From: CADEFX01 sp963806735
GTDB taxonomy: Bacteria > Pseudomonadota > Alphaproteobacteria > Rhizobiales > Hyphomicrobiaceae
Length of the DNA stretch: 64,000 bases
Reading direction: 5' to 3'
Assembly (NCBI GenBank): GCA_963806735.1
Contig: CAWEBE010000069.1
Span: 124,001 to 188,000, forward strand
Part shown: in pieces, positions 8,475 to 17,028 of the stretch
Layout of the letters: each line of letters opens with the position of its first letter
Position numbering within the stretch: the first letter of the stretch is position 1
The notes under the pieces: model-generated
Databases searched by the model: none
What the model was told of the DNA's origin: nothing
What the model saw: the letters and a program-made list of their open reading frames with translations, nothing else
Position numbers and translations under genes: made by a program

Positions 8475-8735
8475 GGCCCTCAACGATAGTGCCACGCTGC
8501 ACCAACATGCGGTCTCCGAGCGACCCACCAGAACGTGATCGTTCGACCGGCTCGTTGAGACGCGGGTCGATGGCCGGGATCTCGTTGAGCCCCACAACCC
8601 GACCGTCCGTCGTGTTGTTCGTGGTGCCGCAGACGAATTGCCATGTTCCATCGCTGTGCTCCACGATCAGTACGGGCGCGCCTTCGAGAACCTGCCGCGT
8701 CGTATCACAGCAACGTCGCGCGCGCTTTCTCCCAT
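8356..8735 (-). CDS. Conserved small protein of unknown function (probable frameshift near its start)
   Basis: The recognisable core reads CDTTRQVLEGAPVL, then SDGTWQFVCGTTNNTTDG and RVVGLNEIPAIDPRLNE. I recall similar short proteins in this group, with a Trp-Gln-Phe-x-Cys-Gly pattern, but no function. The only good start, an ATG at 8735 overlapping the stop of the acyl-CoA dehydrogenase gene, is in another frame; a missing base between about 8702 and 8722 would join them. After about residue 85 the sequence comes from the adjacent dispersed repeat (family D), so the native C-terminus seems to have been replaced. Translational coupling to the dehydrogenase is likely. Confidence 0.45.
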
Positions 8736-8737
8736 GA

Positions 8738-9937
8738 TCAGAACCCCAGCACAGCCTTGGCGATGATGTTGCGCTGGATCTCGTTGGAGCCGCCGTAGAT
8801 CGAGACCTTGCGGTTGTTGAAGTAGGATGGCGCCAGAGGTGTTGCCCACTCGGGCCGTATGGACGCCTCGTTGTGGCCGAACGCCTCGTCCTCGCCAAAG
8901 GGCAGCGCCAGTGGGCCGGCGACCTCCAAGAGCAGCTCTGTCGTCATTTGCTGGATTTCGCTGCCCTTGATCTTCAGGATCGACGAGGCGGGGTTGGGCT
9001 TATTGCTCTTGCTGCCGCGCTCGGCCGAGAGCACGCGCAATTGCGTCATCTCCAGCGCCTTGAGCTCGATCTCGACGGCGGCGACCTTCTCGCGGAAGCG
9101 CTCGTCGTCCATCAGCATGCCGTCGTCCGCCGGTACCTGCGCGGCCAACTCCTTGATCCGCTGCACGCGCATCTTCGATAGGCCCACGCGGGCGATCCCC
9201 GTGCGCTCGTTGCCGAGCAGGAACTTGGCGCAATCCCAGCCGCGGTTCTCCTCGCCGACCAGATTCTCGACCGGCACCTTGACGTTGTCGAGGAAGACCT
9301 CGTTGACCTCGGCGCTGCCGTCCATGGTCTGGATCGGGCGTACCGTGATGCCGGGCGATTTCATGTCGAAGAGCAGATAGGAGATGCCGAGCTGCATCTT
9401 GGCGCCGGGGTCGGTACGCACCAGACAGAAGATCCAATCGGCGTGCTGCGCGGCGGTCGTCCAGATCTTCTGTCCGTTGACTATGTAATGGTCACCCTGG
9501 CGAACGGCGCTGGTTTTGAGGGATGCGAGATCGGAGCCCGATCCGGGCTCCGAGAAGCCCTGGCACCACCAGTCGTCCAGCGCGGCCATGCGCGGCAGAA
9601 AGCGCTTCTTCTGCGCGTCCGTGCCGAACTGGACCAGCACCGGCCCGTTCATGGAGACGTTGAAGCCGAGCGGTGGCGGCACGCCGGCCGCCTGCATCTC
9701 CTCCTGATAGAGGTAGTGCTGCACGGGTGTCCAATCGCAGCCGCCCCATTCCTTCGGCCAGTTGGGCACGGCCCAGCCGCGCTTGTGCAATGTCTTGTGC
9801 GCGGTGACGACATCCTGCTTGGTCAGGCTGCGGCCCTCGATGACCTTACGCCTAATCTCGAGCGGAACCTCGGTGCGGAAGAACTTGCGCGCCGCGTCGC
9901 GAAAGGCAAGCTCGTCGACTGTAAAGCGCAGGTCCAT
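8738..9937 (-). CDS. Acyl-CoA dehydrogenase family protein, large-subunit (PimC-like)
   Basis: 399 aa. The ATG at 9937 has GGGGAG just upstream; a GTG 24 bases earlier would include that site in the coding region. The order of segments is DDWWCQGFSEPGSGSDL (FAD-binding middle domain), GQKIWTTAAQHADWIFCLVRTD, LLGNERTGIARVG, and the C-terminal VSIYGGSNEIQRNIIAKAVLG carrying the catalytic Glu. This order and length match PimC, the large subunit of pimeloyl-CoA dehydrogenase, from memory of that family. A small-subunit-like partner is at 6472-7626. It would oxidise an acyl-CoA with electron transfer to ETF. The chain length and substrate are not readable. Confidence 0.87.
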   Translation of the reverse strand: MDLRFTVDELAFRDAARKFFRTEVPLEIRRKVIEGRSLTKQDVVTAHKTLHKRGWAVPNWPKEWGGCDWTPVQHYLYQEEMQAAGVPPPLGFNVSMNGPVLVQFGTDAQKKRFLPRMAALDDWWCQGFSEPGSGSDLASLKTSAVRQGDHYIVNGQKIWTTAAQHADWIFCLVRTDPGAKMQLGISYLLFDMKSPGITVRPIQTMDGSAEVNEVFLDNVKVPVENLVGEENRGWDCAKFLLGNERTGIARVGLSKMRVQRIKELAAQVPADDGMLMDDERFREKVAAVEIELKALEMTQLRVLSAERGSKSNKPNPASSILKIKGSEIQQMTTELLLEVAGPLALPFGEDEAFGHNEASIRPEWATPLAPSYFNNRKVSIYGGSNEIQRNIIAKAVLGF

Positions 9938-10076
9938 GGGACTTCTCCCCTCTCTCGACACCGTCGCAGGGTATTTTGTTCGGCTTGGCCAGAAGCGTAG
10001 GCGTGCGCTCCGGGCTTGGCAACTTGCTCGGTAAGGGCCAGCCTATGGGCAAAGGATACCGGCAGGAGAGGACGTG

Positions 10077-10841
10077 ATGAAGAACCCCTTCGATCTCAAA
10101 GGACAGGTTGCCGTCATCACCGGCTCGAGCAAGGGCATCGGCCGCTCGATCGCGGAGACGATGGCGACCATGGGCGCCAAGGTGGTGGTGTCGAGCCGGA
10201 AGGCGGATGCCTGCGAGGCGGTAGCGGATGCCATACGCAAGGGTGGCGGCGAAGCCGTGGTCATTCCCTGCAACATCGGCCGCAAGCCGGAGGTCGAGGC
10301 TCTAATCAAAGGGACGCTGGACAAGTACGGCCGCATCGACGCGCTCGTCTGCAATGCTGCCATCAATCCTTATTTCGGGCCGCTTGCCGGCATCGGTGAT
10401 GATGCCTTCGACAAGATCATGGCTTCGAACATCAAGAGCAATTTGTGGCTCGCGAACCTCACTGCTCCGGGAATGGCCGAGCGCGGCGGCGGCAGCATCA
10501 CCATCGTCTCCTCGATCGGCGGCATTCGCGGCAGCTCCATGCTCGGCGCCTACGGCATCTCCAAGGCCGCAGACTTCTCGCTGGCGCGCAGCCTTGCCGT
10601 GGAGTGGGGGCCGAAGAATGTGCGCGTGAACGCCATCGCGCCGGGCTTGGTGAAGACTGATTTCGCAAGGGCACTGTGGGAGAACCCGGCCAACCTCGCC
10701 AAGCGTCTCGAAACAACGCCGCTCAGGCGCATCGGCGAGCCCGACGACATCGGCGGCATTGCTGCGTTCCTGGCCTCGCCGGCGGCAGCCTACATCACGG
10801 GCCAGGTCATCGTCGCCGATGGTGGCGTGACCATCGCCTAA
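10077..10841 (+). CDS. SDR family NAD(P)-dependent oxidoreductase
   Basis: 254 aa. The cofactor loop TGSSKGIG is at residues 15-22, N103-A-A follows strand 4, serines at 145-146 and the active-site Y159-x3-K163 are present, and the end ITGQVIVADGGVTIA is typical of FabG-like dehydrogenases. I use the ATG at 10077 rather than the GTG three bases before; CAGGAGAGG lies upstream. It is divergent from the large acyl-CoA dehydrogenase gene and 90 bases before the first binding-protein gene. The context suggests a 3-hydroxyacyl-CoA or alcohol dehydrogenase in the same catabolic route, by inference only. Confidence 0.87.
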   Translation: MKNPFDLKGQVAVITGSSKGIGRSIAETMATMGAKVVVSSRKADACEAVADAIRKGGGEAVVIPCNIGRKPEVEALIKGTLDKYGRIDALVCNAAINPYFGPLAGIGDDAFDKIMASNIKSNLWLANLTAPGMAERGGGSITIVSSIGGIRGSSMLGAYGISKAADFSLARSLAVEWGPKNVRVNAIAPGLVKTDFARALWENPANLAKRLETTPLRRIGEPDDIGGIAAFLASPAAAYITGQVIVADGGVTIA

Positions 10842-10931
10842 TTCCGGTAGACAAGAGCAAATGGCGCCTTCACTCTGGCCGCCAACAATAAAAATCGATC
10901 TGAGCGCGTCGAAGCTACAGGGAGGAGATTC

Positions 10932-11906
10932 ATGCAGTCCGCGCGTTGCGCAGGCATTGTTGCCTTTGCTGCTTTCATTCTTTCGGTGTCGGCGGGCGTC
11001 ACGTTGGCGCAGAGTTATCCCTCCAAGCCCATCACCATGATCATTCCCTGGCCGGCCGGCGGGTCGTCCGATCTGACGCTGCGCGCCATGGGCGAGTCGG
11101 CGTCGAAGCACCTGGGCCAGCCGTTCATCTACGACAACAAGCCCGGCGCATCCGGGACGCTCGGACCGGCAACGATGGTCGCGGGCGCTAAGCCCGACGG
11201 CTATACGATCGCGCAGATACCCATCACCGTGCAGCGCTTGCCGCTGATGCAGAAGGTGACCTGGGATACCCTCAAGGACTTCAGCTACATCGTGCACCTG
11301 ACGGGGTACACCTTCGGTGTGACGACCAAAGCGGACGGCGAGTTCAAGACCTGGGCCGATGTGGTCAAATACGCCAAGGAAAATCCGGGCAAGGTCACAT
11401 ACGGCACGCCCGGTGCCGGAACCACGCTGCATATCGGCATGGAGCAGATCGCCGCCAAGGCCGGCATCAAGCTGACGATGGTGCCGTTCAAGGGTGGAGC
11501 TGAGACGAATGCCGCGGTCCTCGGTGGACACACCACTCTGCAGGCCAATTCCACCGGCTGGAAGCCGCTGGTTGATGCTGGGCAGCTCCGACTGTTGAAC
11601 CTCTGGACACCAGAGCGCAGCAAGAACTGGCCCGACACGCCGACGCTCAAGGAGCTCGGCTATCCCTTCGTGTTCGACAGCCCGTTTGGTCTGGCGGGCC
11701 CCAAAGGCATGGACCCGGCACACGTGCAGAAGCTGCACGACGCCTTCAAGCTGGCGCTCGAGGATCCGGCCGTGATCGAGATGCTGCGCAAGTACGACAT
11801 GTTTCCGCGCTACTTGAACACGGCCGACTACACCAAGTCCGTCGGTGACGTCATTGCCCAGGAGAAGGCTGCTCTAGAGTTGATCGGGCTCTTGAAGAAG
11901 GACTAA
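10932..11906 (+). CDS. Tripartite tricarboxylate transporter substrate-binding protein (Bug/TctC family), copy 1
   Basis: 324 aa with a signal peptide (cut near TLAQ-SY, about residue 27). Family signs are PSKPITMIIPWPAGGSSDL at the start of the mature protein, GKVTYGTPGAGTTLHIGMEQIA in the middle and FDSPFGLAGPKGMDPAHVQKL toward the end. It is a periplasmic receptor for a carboxylate, passing it to TctAB. A closely similar gene follows 133 bases downstream, then tctB and tctA, so this is probably the first of four genes of one transport locus. GGGAGGAG before the ATG is a good ribosome binding site. Confidence 0.92.
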   Translation: MQSARCAGIVAFAAFILSVSAGVTLAQSYPSKPITMIIPWPAGGSSDLTLRAMGESASKHLGQPFIYDNKPGASGTLGPATMVAGAKPDGYTIAQIPITVQRLPLMQKVTWDTLKDFSYIVHLTGYTFGVTTKADGEFKTWADVVKYAKENPGKVTYGTPGAGTTLHIGMEQIAAKAGIKLTMVPFKGGAETNAAVLGGHTTLQANSTGWKPLVDAGQLRLLNLWTPERSKNWPDTPTLKELGYPFVFDSPFGLAGPKGMDPAHVQKLHDAFKLALEDPAVIEMLRKYDMFPRYLNTADYTKSVGDVIAQEKAALELIGLLKKD

Positions 11907-12039
11907 GAGAAAAACTGCAACACGCCACGGTGGTGCGATGCGCGCCAAGGCCCGACTCCTTCCGTCATCAACGGAGACAGAGGCCAAACAAGTGCGCAGT
12001 CCGTGCTGCAAGTGGCGATACCGCAATCGGGAGGGTGTC

Positions 12040-13005
12040 ATGCGCGGTTTTGCGTCGATAACGGCGACGGCTTTGCTTTCCGTGATGGTCCTGGGCAGCC
12101 CGGCTGTGGCTTACCCCGACAGGCCGGTGACGGTAATCGTGCCGTGGCCGGCCGGCGGCTCCACCGATATCGCCGTGCGTGCACTGGCGGACGTGGCGGC
12201 CAAGCATCTGGGCCAGCCTATCATCGTCGAGAACAAGGCGGGTGCGTCAGGTACGCTCGGTCCGGCGGCGATGGCCGCGACGGCGAAGCCGGACGGCTAC
12301 ACGGTGGCGCAGATGCCGGTCACCGTGCAACGCCTGCCGATGATGCAGAAGACGTCGTGGGATGCTAAACGCGACTTCACGTACATCATCCATCTCACCG
12401 GCTACACATTCGGTATCATCACGCGCGCCGACGGCCCCTTCAAGCAATGGAGCGATGTCGTTGCGTACGCCAAAGCCAATCCGGGCAAGGTGACCTACGG
12501 CACTCCCGGCGCGGGCACCTCACTGCACATCGGCATGGAGCAGATCGCAGCCAAGGACGGCATCCAGCTGACGCAGGTGCCGTTCAAGGGCGCTGCCGAA
12601 TCGACGGCTGCCGTCGTCGGCGGCCATACCATGCTGTCAGCGGAGGGAACCGCTTGGCGACCGCTGGTCGAAGCCGGGACACTGCGCGTCCTGATGATTT
12701 GGACAGAGGTGCGCAGCCCGAACTATCCGGACGTGCCGACGCTCAAAGACCTCGGGTATCCCTTCGTCTTCGACTCGCCCTGGGGCATCGCCGGTCCCAA
12801 AGGCATGGACCCGGCGCACGTGAAAAAGTTGCATGATGCGTTCAAAGCAGCACTTGAAGAGCGGGCCGTGGTCGGCCTGCTGGCCAGGTACGACATGGTG
12901 CCCCGCTACAAGAACAGCCAGGACTATGTGGCGTATGTCGATGAGGTCATTGCTCAGGAGCGGGCCGCGCTCGAGCGTATCGGGCTCTTGAAGAAGCCAG
13001 ACTAG
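12040..13005 (+). CDS. Tripartite tricarboxylate transporter substrate-binding protein (Bug/TctC family), copy 2
   Basis: 321 aa, clearly a tandem paralogue of the preceding gene: the same PWPAGGS, GTLGPA, GTPGAGTSLHIGMEQIA and GPKGMDPAHVKKLHDAFK segments recur at the same spacing. I chose the ATG at 12040 (GGGAGGGTGTC just before it), which gives a signal peptide ending near AVA-YP; an earlier ATG at 11938 would add residues unlike a signal peptide. Nine bases separate its stop from tctB, so these two are surely cotranscribed. The ligand is unknown. The differences between the copies may mean two related substrates for one membrane unit. Confidence 0.92.
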   Translation: MRGFASITATALLSVMVLGSPAVAYPDRPVTVIVPWPAGGSTDIAVRALADVAAKHLGQPIIVENKAGASGTLGPAAMAATAKPDGYTVAQMPVTVQRLPMMQKTSWDAKRDFTYIIHLTGYTFGIITRADGPFKQWSDVVAYAKANPGKVTYGTPGAGTSLHIGMEQIAAKDGIQLTQVPFKGAAESTAAVVGGHTMLSAEGTAWRPLVEAGTLRVLMIWTEVRSPNYPDVPTLKDLGYPFVFDSPWGIAGPKGMDPAHVKKLHDAFKAALEERAVVGLLARYDMVPRYKNSQDYVAYVDEVIAQERAALERIGLLKKPD

Positions 13006-13014
13006 GGAGACGGT

Positions 13015-13479
13015 ATGCTTGCAAAGGCCGAGATCTGGGCAGGGCTGTTCTGGCTCGCCATCGGGGCCTACGTAGCCTGGGCCGGACGGGACCTCGGGCT
13101 CGGCACGCTGCATGAGCCAGGCTCTGGCTTCGCTCTGTTCTGGATCGGCCTGCTGATGGTGGCGCTCTCCCTGCTAGTGATTGCACCCGCCGCCGTCAGG
13201 CCATCACCCAGCCTGGCGTCGCTGTGGGACGGCGTGCGCTGGGGCCGCGTGCTGGTGGTGATTGGCCTGCTACTGGCTTTCGGTTTCGGCTTCGAGCGCG
13301 TCGGCTTTATTCCGGGCGCCATCGCGCTGCTGCTCGTCCTCATGCTGTTTGTCGATCCGGTCGGCTGGTGGAAAGCGGTGCCGGTTGCGATATTGGCCCC
13401 GATCATGGTGTGGCTGGCCATGACCAAGTGGCTGAGGATTCAGCTACCCGCCGGTCTGCTGGCCGGCTGGTTTGACTGA
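13015..13479 (+). CDS. Tripartite tricarboxylate transporter small membrane subunit, TctB family
   Basis: 154 aa with four hydrophobic segments (about residues 8-25, 39-58, 78-110 in two parts, and 121-140). TctB is the small four-helix membrane subunit of the transporter, working with TctA and a periplasmic TctC. The gene starts 9 bases after the binding-protein gene and ends 9 bases before tctA, a typical operon arrangement. The sequence is poorly conserved in this family, so the call rests on size, topology and position. Confidence 0.88.
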   Translation: MLAKAEIWAGLFWLAIGAYVAWAGRDLGLGTLHEPGSGFALFWIGLLMVALSLLVIAPAAVRPSPSLASLWDGVRWGRVLVVIGLLLAFGFGFERVGFIPGAIALLLVLMLFVDPVGWWKAVPVAILAPIMVWLAMTKWLRIQLPAGLLAGWFD

Positions 13480-13488
13480 GGAAGGCGC

Positions 13489-14994
13489 ATGGACATCTTC
13501 TCCAGCCTTCTTCTCGGCTTCTCGGTAGCGCTGCAGCCGCTCAATCTCCTCTACTGCTTTCTCGGCGTTTTCATCGGCACGCTGGTCGGCGTGCTGCCGG
13601 GCATCGGCCCGGTGTCAGCCATGGCGCTGCTGTTGCCCGTAACGCTGTCGGGCACGCCGGAGTCGGGCATCATCATGATGGCGGGCATCTACTACGGCTC
13701 CATGTACGGCGGCTCGACCACCTCCATCCTGGTCAGGATTCCCGGTGAGGCTGCCTCCGTCGTCACCTGCTTCGATGGCCATGAGATGGCCAAGCAGGGC
13801 CGCGCCGGACCGGCCCTTGGCATGGCGGCCATGGCGTCGTTTATCGCCGGCACATTCTCCATCGTCATGCTGATGCTGGTGGCGCCGACGCTGGCGCGCG
13901 TGGCGGTCGCGTTTGGACCGGCCGAGTATTTCTCGCTGATGCTGCTCGGCCTCACCATTCTGAGCTTCATGACGCAGGGCGCCATGGCCAAGTCCCTGCT
14001 GATGGCCTGCGTCGGCATCGTTCTCGGACTGATCGGCATCGATCAGATCACGGCCGCCCCACGTCTCACCTTCGAGCGCCTCGAGCTGCTCGACGGCGTC
14101 GGGCTGGTGCCGGTGGTGATGGGGCTCTTTGGCGTGGCCGAGATCCTCTACAACCTCGAAACCAAGCTCGAGCGCAATCTGATCACCGCCCGCATAGGCA
14201 GCTTGCTGCCTACGGCTGCCGACTGGGCGGCGAGCAAATGGGCGCTAATCCGCGGCGCGGTGCTGGGCTTTTTTCTCGGCATCCTGCCAGGTGGCGGCGC
14301 GGTCATCGCTTCGTTCGCGTCCTATGCCATCGAGAAGAAGATGTCGGCGACGCCGGAGCGCTTCGGCAAAGGCGCCATCGAGGGCGTGGCGGGCCCGGAG
14401 GCGGCCAATAACTCCGCGGCGGGCGGTGCCTTCATTCCGCTGCTGACGCTCGGCATCCCGCCCAACGTTGTCATGGCGTTGCTGCTCGGTGCCTTCATCG
14501 TGCACGGCACGCAGCCCGGTCCCCTGATGATGACGCAGAACCCGAATCTGTTCTGGGGCATCGTCGCCAGCATGTACATCGGCAACATCATGCTGCTGGT
14601 GCTCAACATGCCGCTGATCGGCATGTGGGTGCAGGTGCTCAAGGTGCCCTACAACCTGCTCTTTCCACTGATCCTGATGTTCTGCGTCGTCGGCGTGTTC
14701 AGCTCTGGCAACGCCGCGTTCGACGTGCTGGTGATGACCGTGTTCGGTGCGCTGGGCTACCTTATGCGCAAGTTCGGGTACGAGCCGGCGCCGCTGGTGC
14801 TGGCCTTCGTGCTCGGGCCGATGCTGGAGAACAATCTGCGCAAGGCGCTGATTCTGTCGCGCGGTGACTTCTGGACGTTCCTGGAGCGGCCGATCTCCGC
14901 CGTTTGTCTGGTGCTGGCCGCGCTGATCCTGCTCACGCCGCTGCTGCCGATCCTGTCGCGCAAGCGCGAGGTCATCGCTCTCGACAAGCAGTAG
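13489..14994 (+). CDS. Tripartite tricarboxylate transporter large permease, TctA family
   Basis: 501 aa with about 11-12 membrane segments. The strong family signatures are GVLPGIGPVSAMALLLPVT near residue 35, GSMYGGSTTSILVRIPGEAAS near 75, the second copy of the fold at GILPGGGAVIASFASYAIEK near 265, and AGPEAANNSAAGGAFIPLL near 305. It carries the solute across the inner membrane, driven by a proton or sodium gradient, after capture by TctC. It is the last gene of the transport locus. The palindromic repeat beginning 26 bases after the stop could act as a transcript end. Confidence 0.95.
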   Translation: MDIFSSLLLGFSVALQPLNLLYCFLGVFIGTLVGVLPGIGPVSAMALLLPVTLSGTPESGIIMMAGIYYGSMYGGSTTSILVRIPGEAASVVTCFDGHEMAKQGRAGPALGMAAMASFIAGTFSIVMLMLVAPTLARVAVAFGPAEYFSLMLLGLTILSFMTQGAMAKSLLMACVGIVLGLIGIDQITAAPRLTFERLELLDGVGLVPVVMGLFGVAEILYNLETKLERNLITARIGSLLPTAADWAASKWALIRGAVLGFFLGILPGGGAVIASFASYAIEKKMSATPERFGKGAIEGVAGPEAANNSAAGGAFIPLLTLGIPPNVVMALLLGAFIVHGTQPGPLMMTQNPNLFWGIVASMYIGNIMLLVLNMPLIGMWVQVLKVPYNLLFPLILMFCVVGVFSSGNAAFDVLVMTVFGALGYLMRKFGYEPAPLVLAFVLGPMLENNLRKALILSRGDFWTFLERPISAVCLVLAALILLTPLLPILSRKREVIALDKQ

Positions 14995-15020
14995 GAGCTT
15001 TGCAGGCCCGTTCCGGCGCT

Positions 15021-15095
15021 CTAGTGTCCCGATCGAGAAATTCGCCGGCGTACGCGACTCCCTCTGAGCGAATTTCTCGATCTGAATCACACTAG
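15021..15095. repeat. Palindromic intergenic repeat, family A copy 3
   Basis: A 75-base inverted repeat: left arm CTAGTGTCCCGATCGAGAAATTCGC, right arm GCGAATTTCTCGATCTGAATCACACTAG. The inner stem is GATCGAGAAATTCGC against GCGAATTTCTCGATC. It lies between tctA and the amidase gene, 26 bases after the tctA stop. Confidence 0.85.
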
Positions 15096-15141
15096 CCGTG
15101 GGCGGCAGGCAATGCTGGGCGCGCACGAAAGGCTCGGACTT

Positions 15142-15969
15142 ATGAAAATCTCGGTCATCCAGACCAACTCGGTGCATGACAAAGCCAAGAACATCGGTCA
15201 GGCCAAAGCTTTGATCGAAGAGGCCGTCGCCGCCGACCGCCCGGACGTCGTGGTGTTGCCGGAAGTGTGGAATTATCGCGGCGGGCCCACATCCGACAAG
15301 CTTGCCAACGCGGACCAGATCCCAGGCGGGCCGGCCTACGAGGCGCTGCAGTTGCTGGCACGTACGCACAAGATCTGGGTGCATGGCGGCAGCATGATCG
15401 AGAGGATTGCGGGCGAGCAGCGCGTCTACAACACGACCTGCGTGTTCAATCGCGAGGGGCATGAAGTCGCGCGCTACCGCAAGATCCATATGTTCGACAT
15501 CACGGCCCCGGACGGGACACCCTATAACGAGAGTCACACGATCAAGCCCGGCGAGGCGATCGTCCTCTACGATCTGGAAGGGCTTAAAGTCGGCTGTACC
15601 ATTTGCTACGACATGCGCTTTGCCGAGCTCTACATCACGCTTGCCAAGCGCGGCGCCGACATCATCATGGTGCCATCCTCGTTCACATTGCAGACCGGCA
15701 AGGATCACTGGGACCTGCTGCTGCGCGCGCGGGCGGTGGAGACGCAGTGCTACATCGTGGCGCCGGGGCAGTACGGCACCTACCTCGACGGCAAGGGCAC
15801 GCCGCGGCCGTCCTACGGCCACTCGCTGATTGCCGATCCGTGGGGGCATATCGTGGCCAAGGTCTCGGACGGGATCGGATTCGCCTCGGCGAATATCGAT
15901 CCGGCGCAGATCAAGCGGGTGCGGGAGCTGATCCCGATGAACGCGCACCGGCGGTTGAAGGTGACATAA
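15142..15969 (+). CDS. Carbon-nitrogen hydrolase (nitrilase superfamily) amidase
   Basis: 275 aa from the ATG at 15142, which begins directly with the first strand KISVIQTNS; an in-frame ATG 30 bases upstream is also possible. The catalytic triad of the superfamily is visible: E41 in VVLPEVWNY, K114 in RYRKIHMFD and C155 in GCTICYDMRF. The GTPYNESHTIKPGE segment is typical of the omega-amidase/Nit2 branch. It hydrolyses a C-N amide bond in the cytosol; the substrate could be alpha-ketoglutaramate or another amide, which sequence cannot decide. It converges on the epmB gene, with 6 bases between stops. Confidence 0.88.
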   Translation: MKISVIQTNSVHDKAKNIGQAKALIEEAVAADRPDVVVLPEVWNYRGGPTSDKLANADQIPGGPAYEALQLLARTHKIWVHGGSMIERIAGEQRVYNTTCVFNREGHEVARYRKIHMFDITAPDGTPYNESHTIKPGEAIVLYDLEGLKVGCTICYDMRFAELYITLAKRGADIIMVPSSFTLQTGKDHWDLLLRARAVETQCYIVAPGQYGTYLDGKGTPRPSYGHSLIADPWGHIVAKVSDGIGFASANIDPAQIKRVRELIPMNAHRRLKVT

Positions 15970-15975
15970 GCGCCA

Positions 15976-17028
15976 TTAAGGTTTCGGCGGATAAGGATGC
16001 CGTTTGCCACTGATGTCGGTGATGGAGGGCGCAGGAGCATCCGGATCGAGGTACTGCGGCCCGACAGGTACCTTGCCGTGGCCGCCAGGAATGTCGAGCA
16101 CGTAGGTCGGCAGTGCAAGGCCAGAGATGCGGCCGCGCAGCGCGCGCATGATGGCTTGGCCTTCTTCGATCGTGGTGCGGAAGTGCGCGGTGCCCGGCGC
16201 CAGATCGGCATGGTGCAGATAGTAAGGCTTCACGCGCAGGGCGACGAGCTCGGTGAAGAGCTCGGCAAGCGTGGCCGCATTATCGTTGACGCCCTTGAGT
16301 AGCACCGTCTGGCTGACGAGGACGAGACCTCTGTCCGCGAGCCGGGCAATGGCGGCGCGCGCGTCGGGCGTCAGCTCGCGGGGATGATTAGTGTGCAGAC
16401 CAACGTAGATGGCACGGTCTGATTGCTTCAGAGCGGCGATGAGATCGCCGGTCACGCGCGCCGGATCGACCACTGGCACCCGCGTGTGCCAACGCAGCAC
16501 GCGCACGTGCGGTATGCCGCTGAGCCGCTGCGTCACCTCCGCGATGCGGCGTGGCGACAGCATGAACGGATCGCCGCCGGTCAGGATGACTTCCGAGATG
16601 CCAGATTGCTCGCGGATGTAGCCGAGCGCGCGATCGAGTGTCTTGCCGGACAGGGCTTGCGCGCCGCCGGGGCCTACCATCTCGCGGCGGAAGCAGAAAC
16701 GGCAGTAGACCGGGCAAACGTGCGTGAGCTTCAACAGTACGCGATCGGGATAACGATGCACGACGCCGGGCACGACCTCGTGCACGTGGTCGCCGATTGG
16801 GTCGGCGCGCTCTTCCGGGCGTTGATCCAGCTCCCGTATGTCAGGCACGAACTGCCGCGCGATGGGGTCGGCCAGATCAGTGCGATTGATGAGATGCACC
16901 ATATCCGGCGTTATGGCAATCGCGTAGCGGGCAGCAACGGCTTCGAGCGCGGCGATGTCGGGAACTACGATGAGGCTCGCCTCACGCAGGTCGGCGATGG
17001 AGCGTAGGGTTTTTGCGATCTGTGTCAT
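15976..17028 (-). CDS. epmB: EF-P beta-lysylation protein EpmB (lysine 2,3-aminomutase-like radical SAM)
   Basis: 350 aa. The radical SAM cluster motif C-x3-C-x2-C is at C105, C109 and C112 (THVCPVYCRFCF), followed by SEVILTGGDPFMLSP. The PLP lysine is probably K319 in the DIPGGHGKVPV segment. EpmB converts (S)-alpha-lysine to (R)-beta-lysine for attachment to elongation factor P. It lacks the long C-terminal zinc region of clostridial lysine aminomutase, which fits EpmB rather than KamA. The start overlaps the stop of epmA (ATGA type), and efp lies just beyond epmA, so the context confirms the role. Confidence 0.92.
   Translation of the reverse strand: MTQIAKTLRSIADLREASLIVVPDIAALEAVAARYAIAITPDMVHLINRTDLADPIARQFVPDIRELDQRPEERADPIGDHVHEVVPGVVHRYPDRVLLKLTHVCPVYCRFCFRREMVGPGGAQALSGKTLDRALGYIREQSGISEVILTGGDPFMLSPRRIAEVTQRLSGIPHVRVLRWHTRVPVVDPARVTGDLIAALKQSDRAIYVGLHTNHPRELTPDARAAIARLADRGLVLVSQTVLLKGVNDNAATLAELFTELVALRVKPYYLHHADLAPGTAHFRTTIEEGQAIMRALRGRISGLALPTYVLDIPGGHGKVPVGPQYLDPDAPAPSITDISGKRHPYPPKP

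Noticed and set aside
14245..15948. 567-codon open frame on the minus strand over tctA and the amidase
   Set aside because: It spans two real genes and the palindromic repeat between them, and its composition is that of antisense reading.
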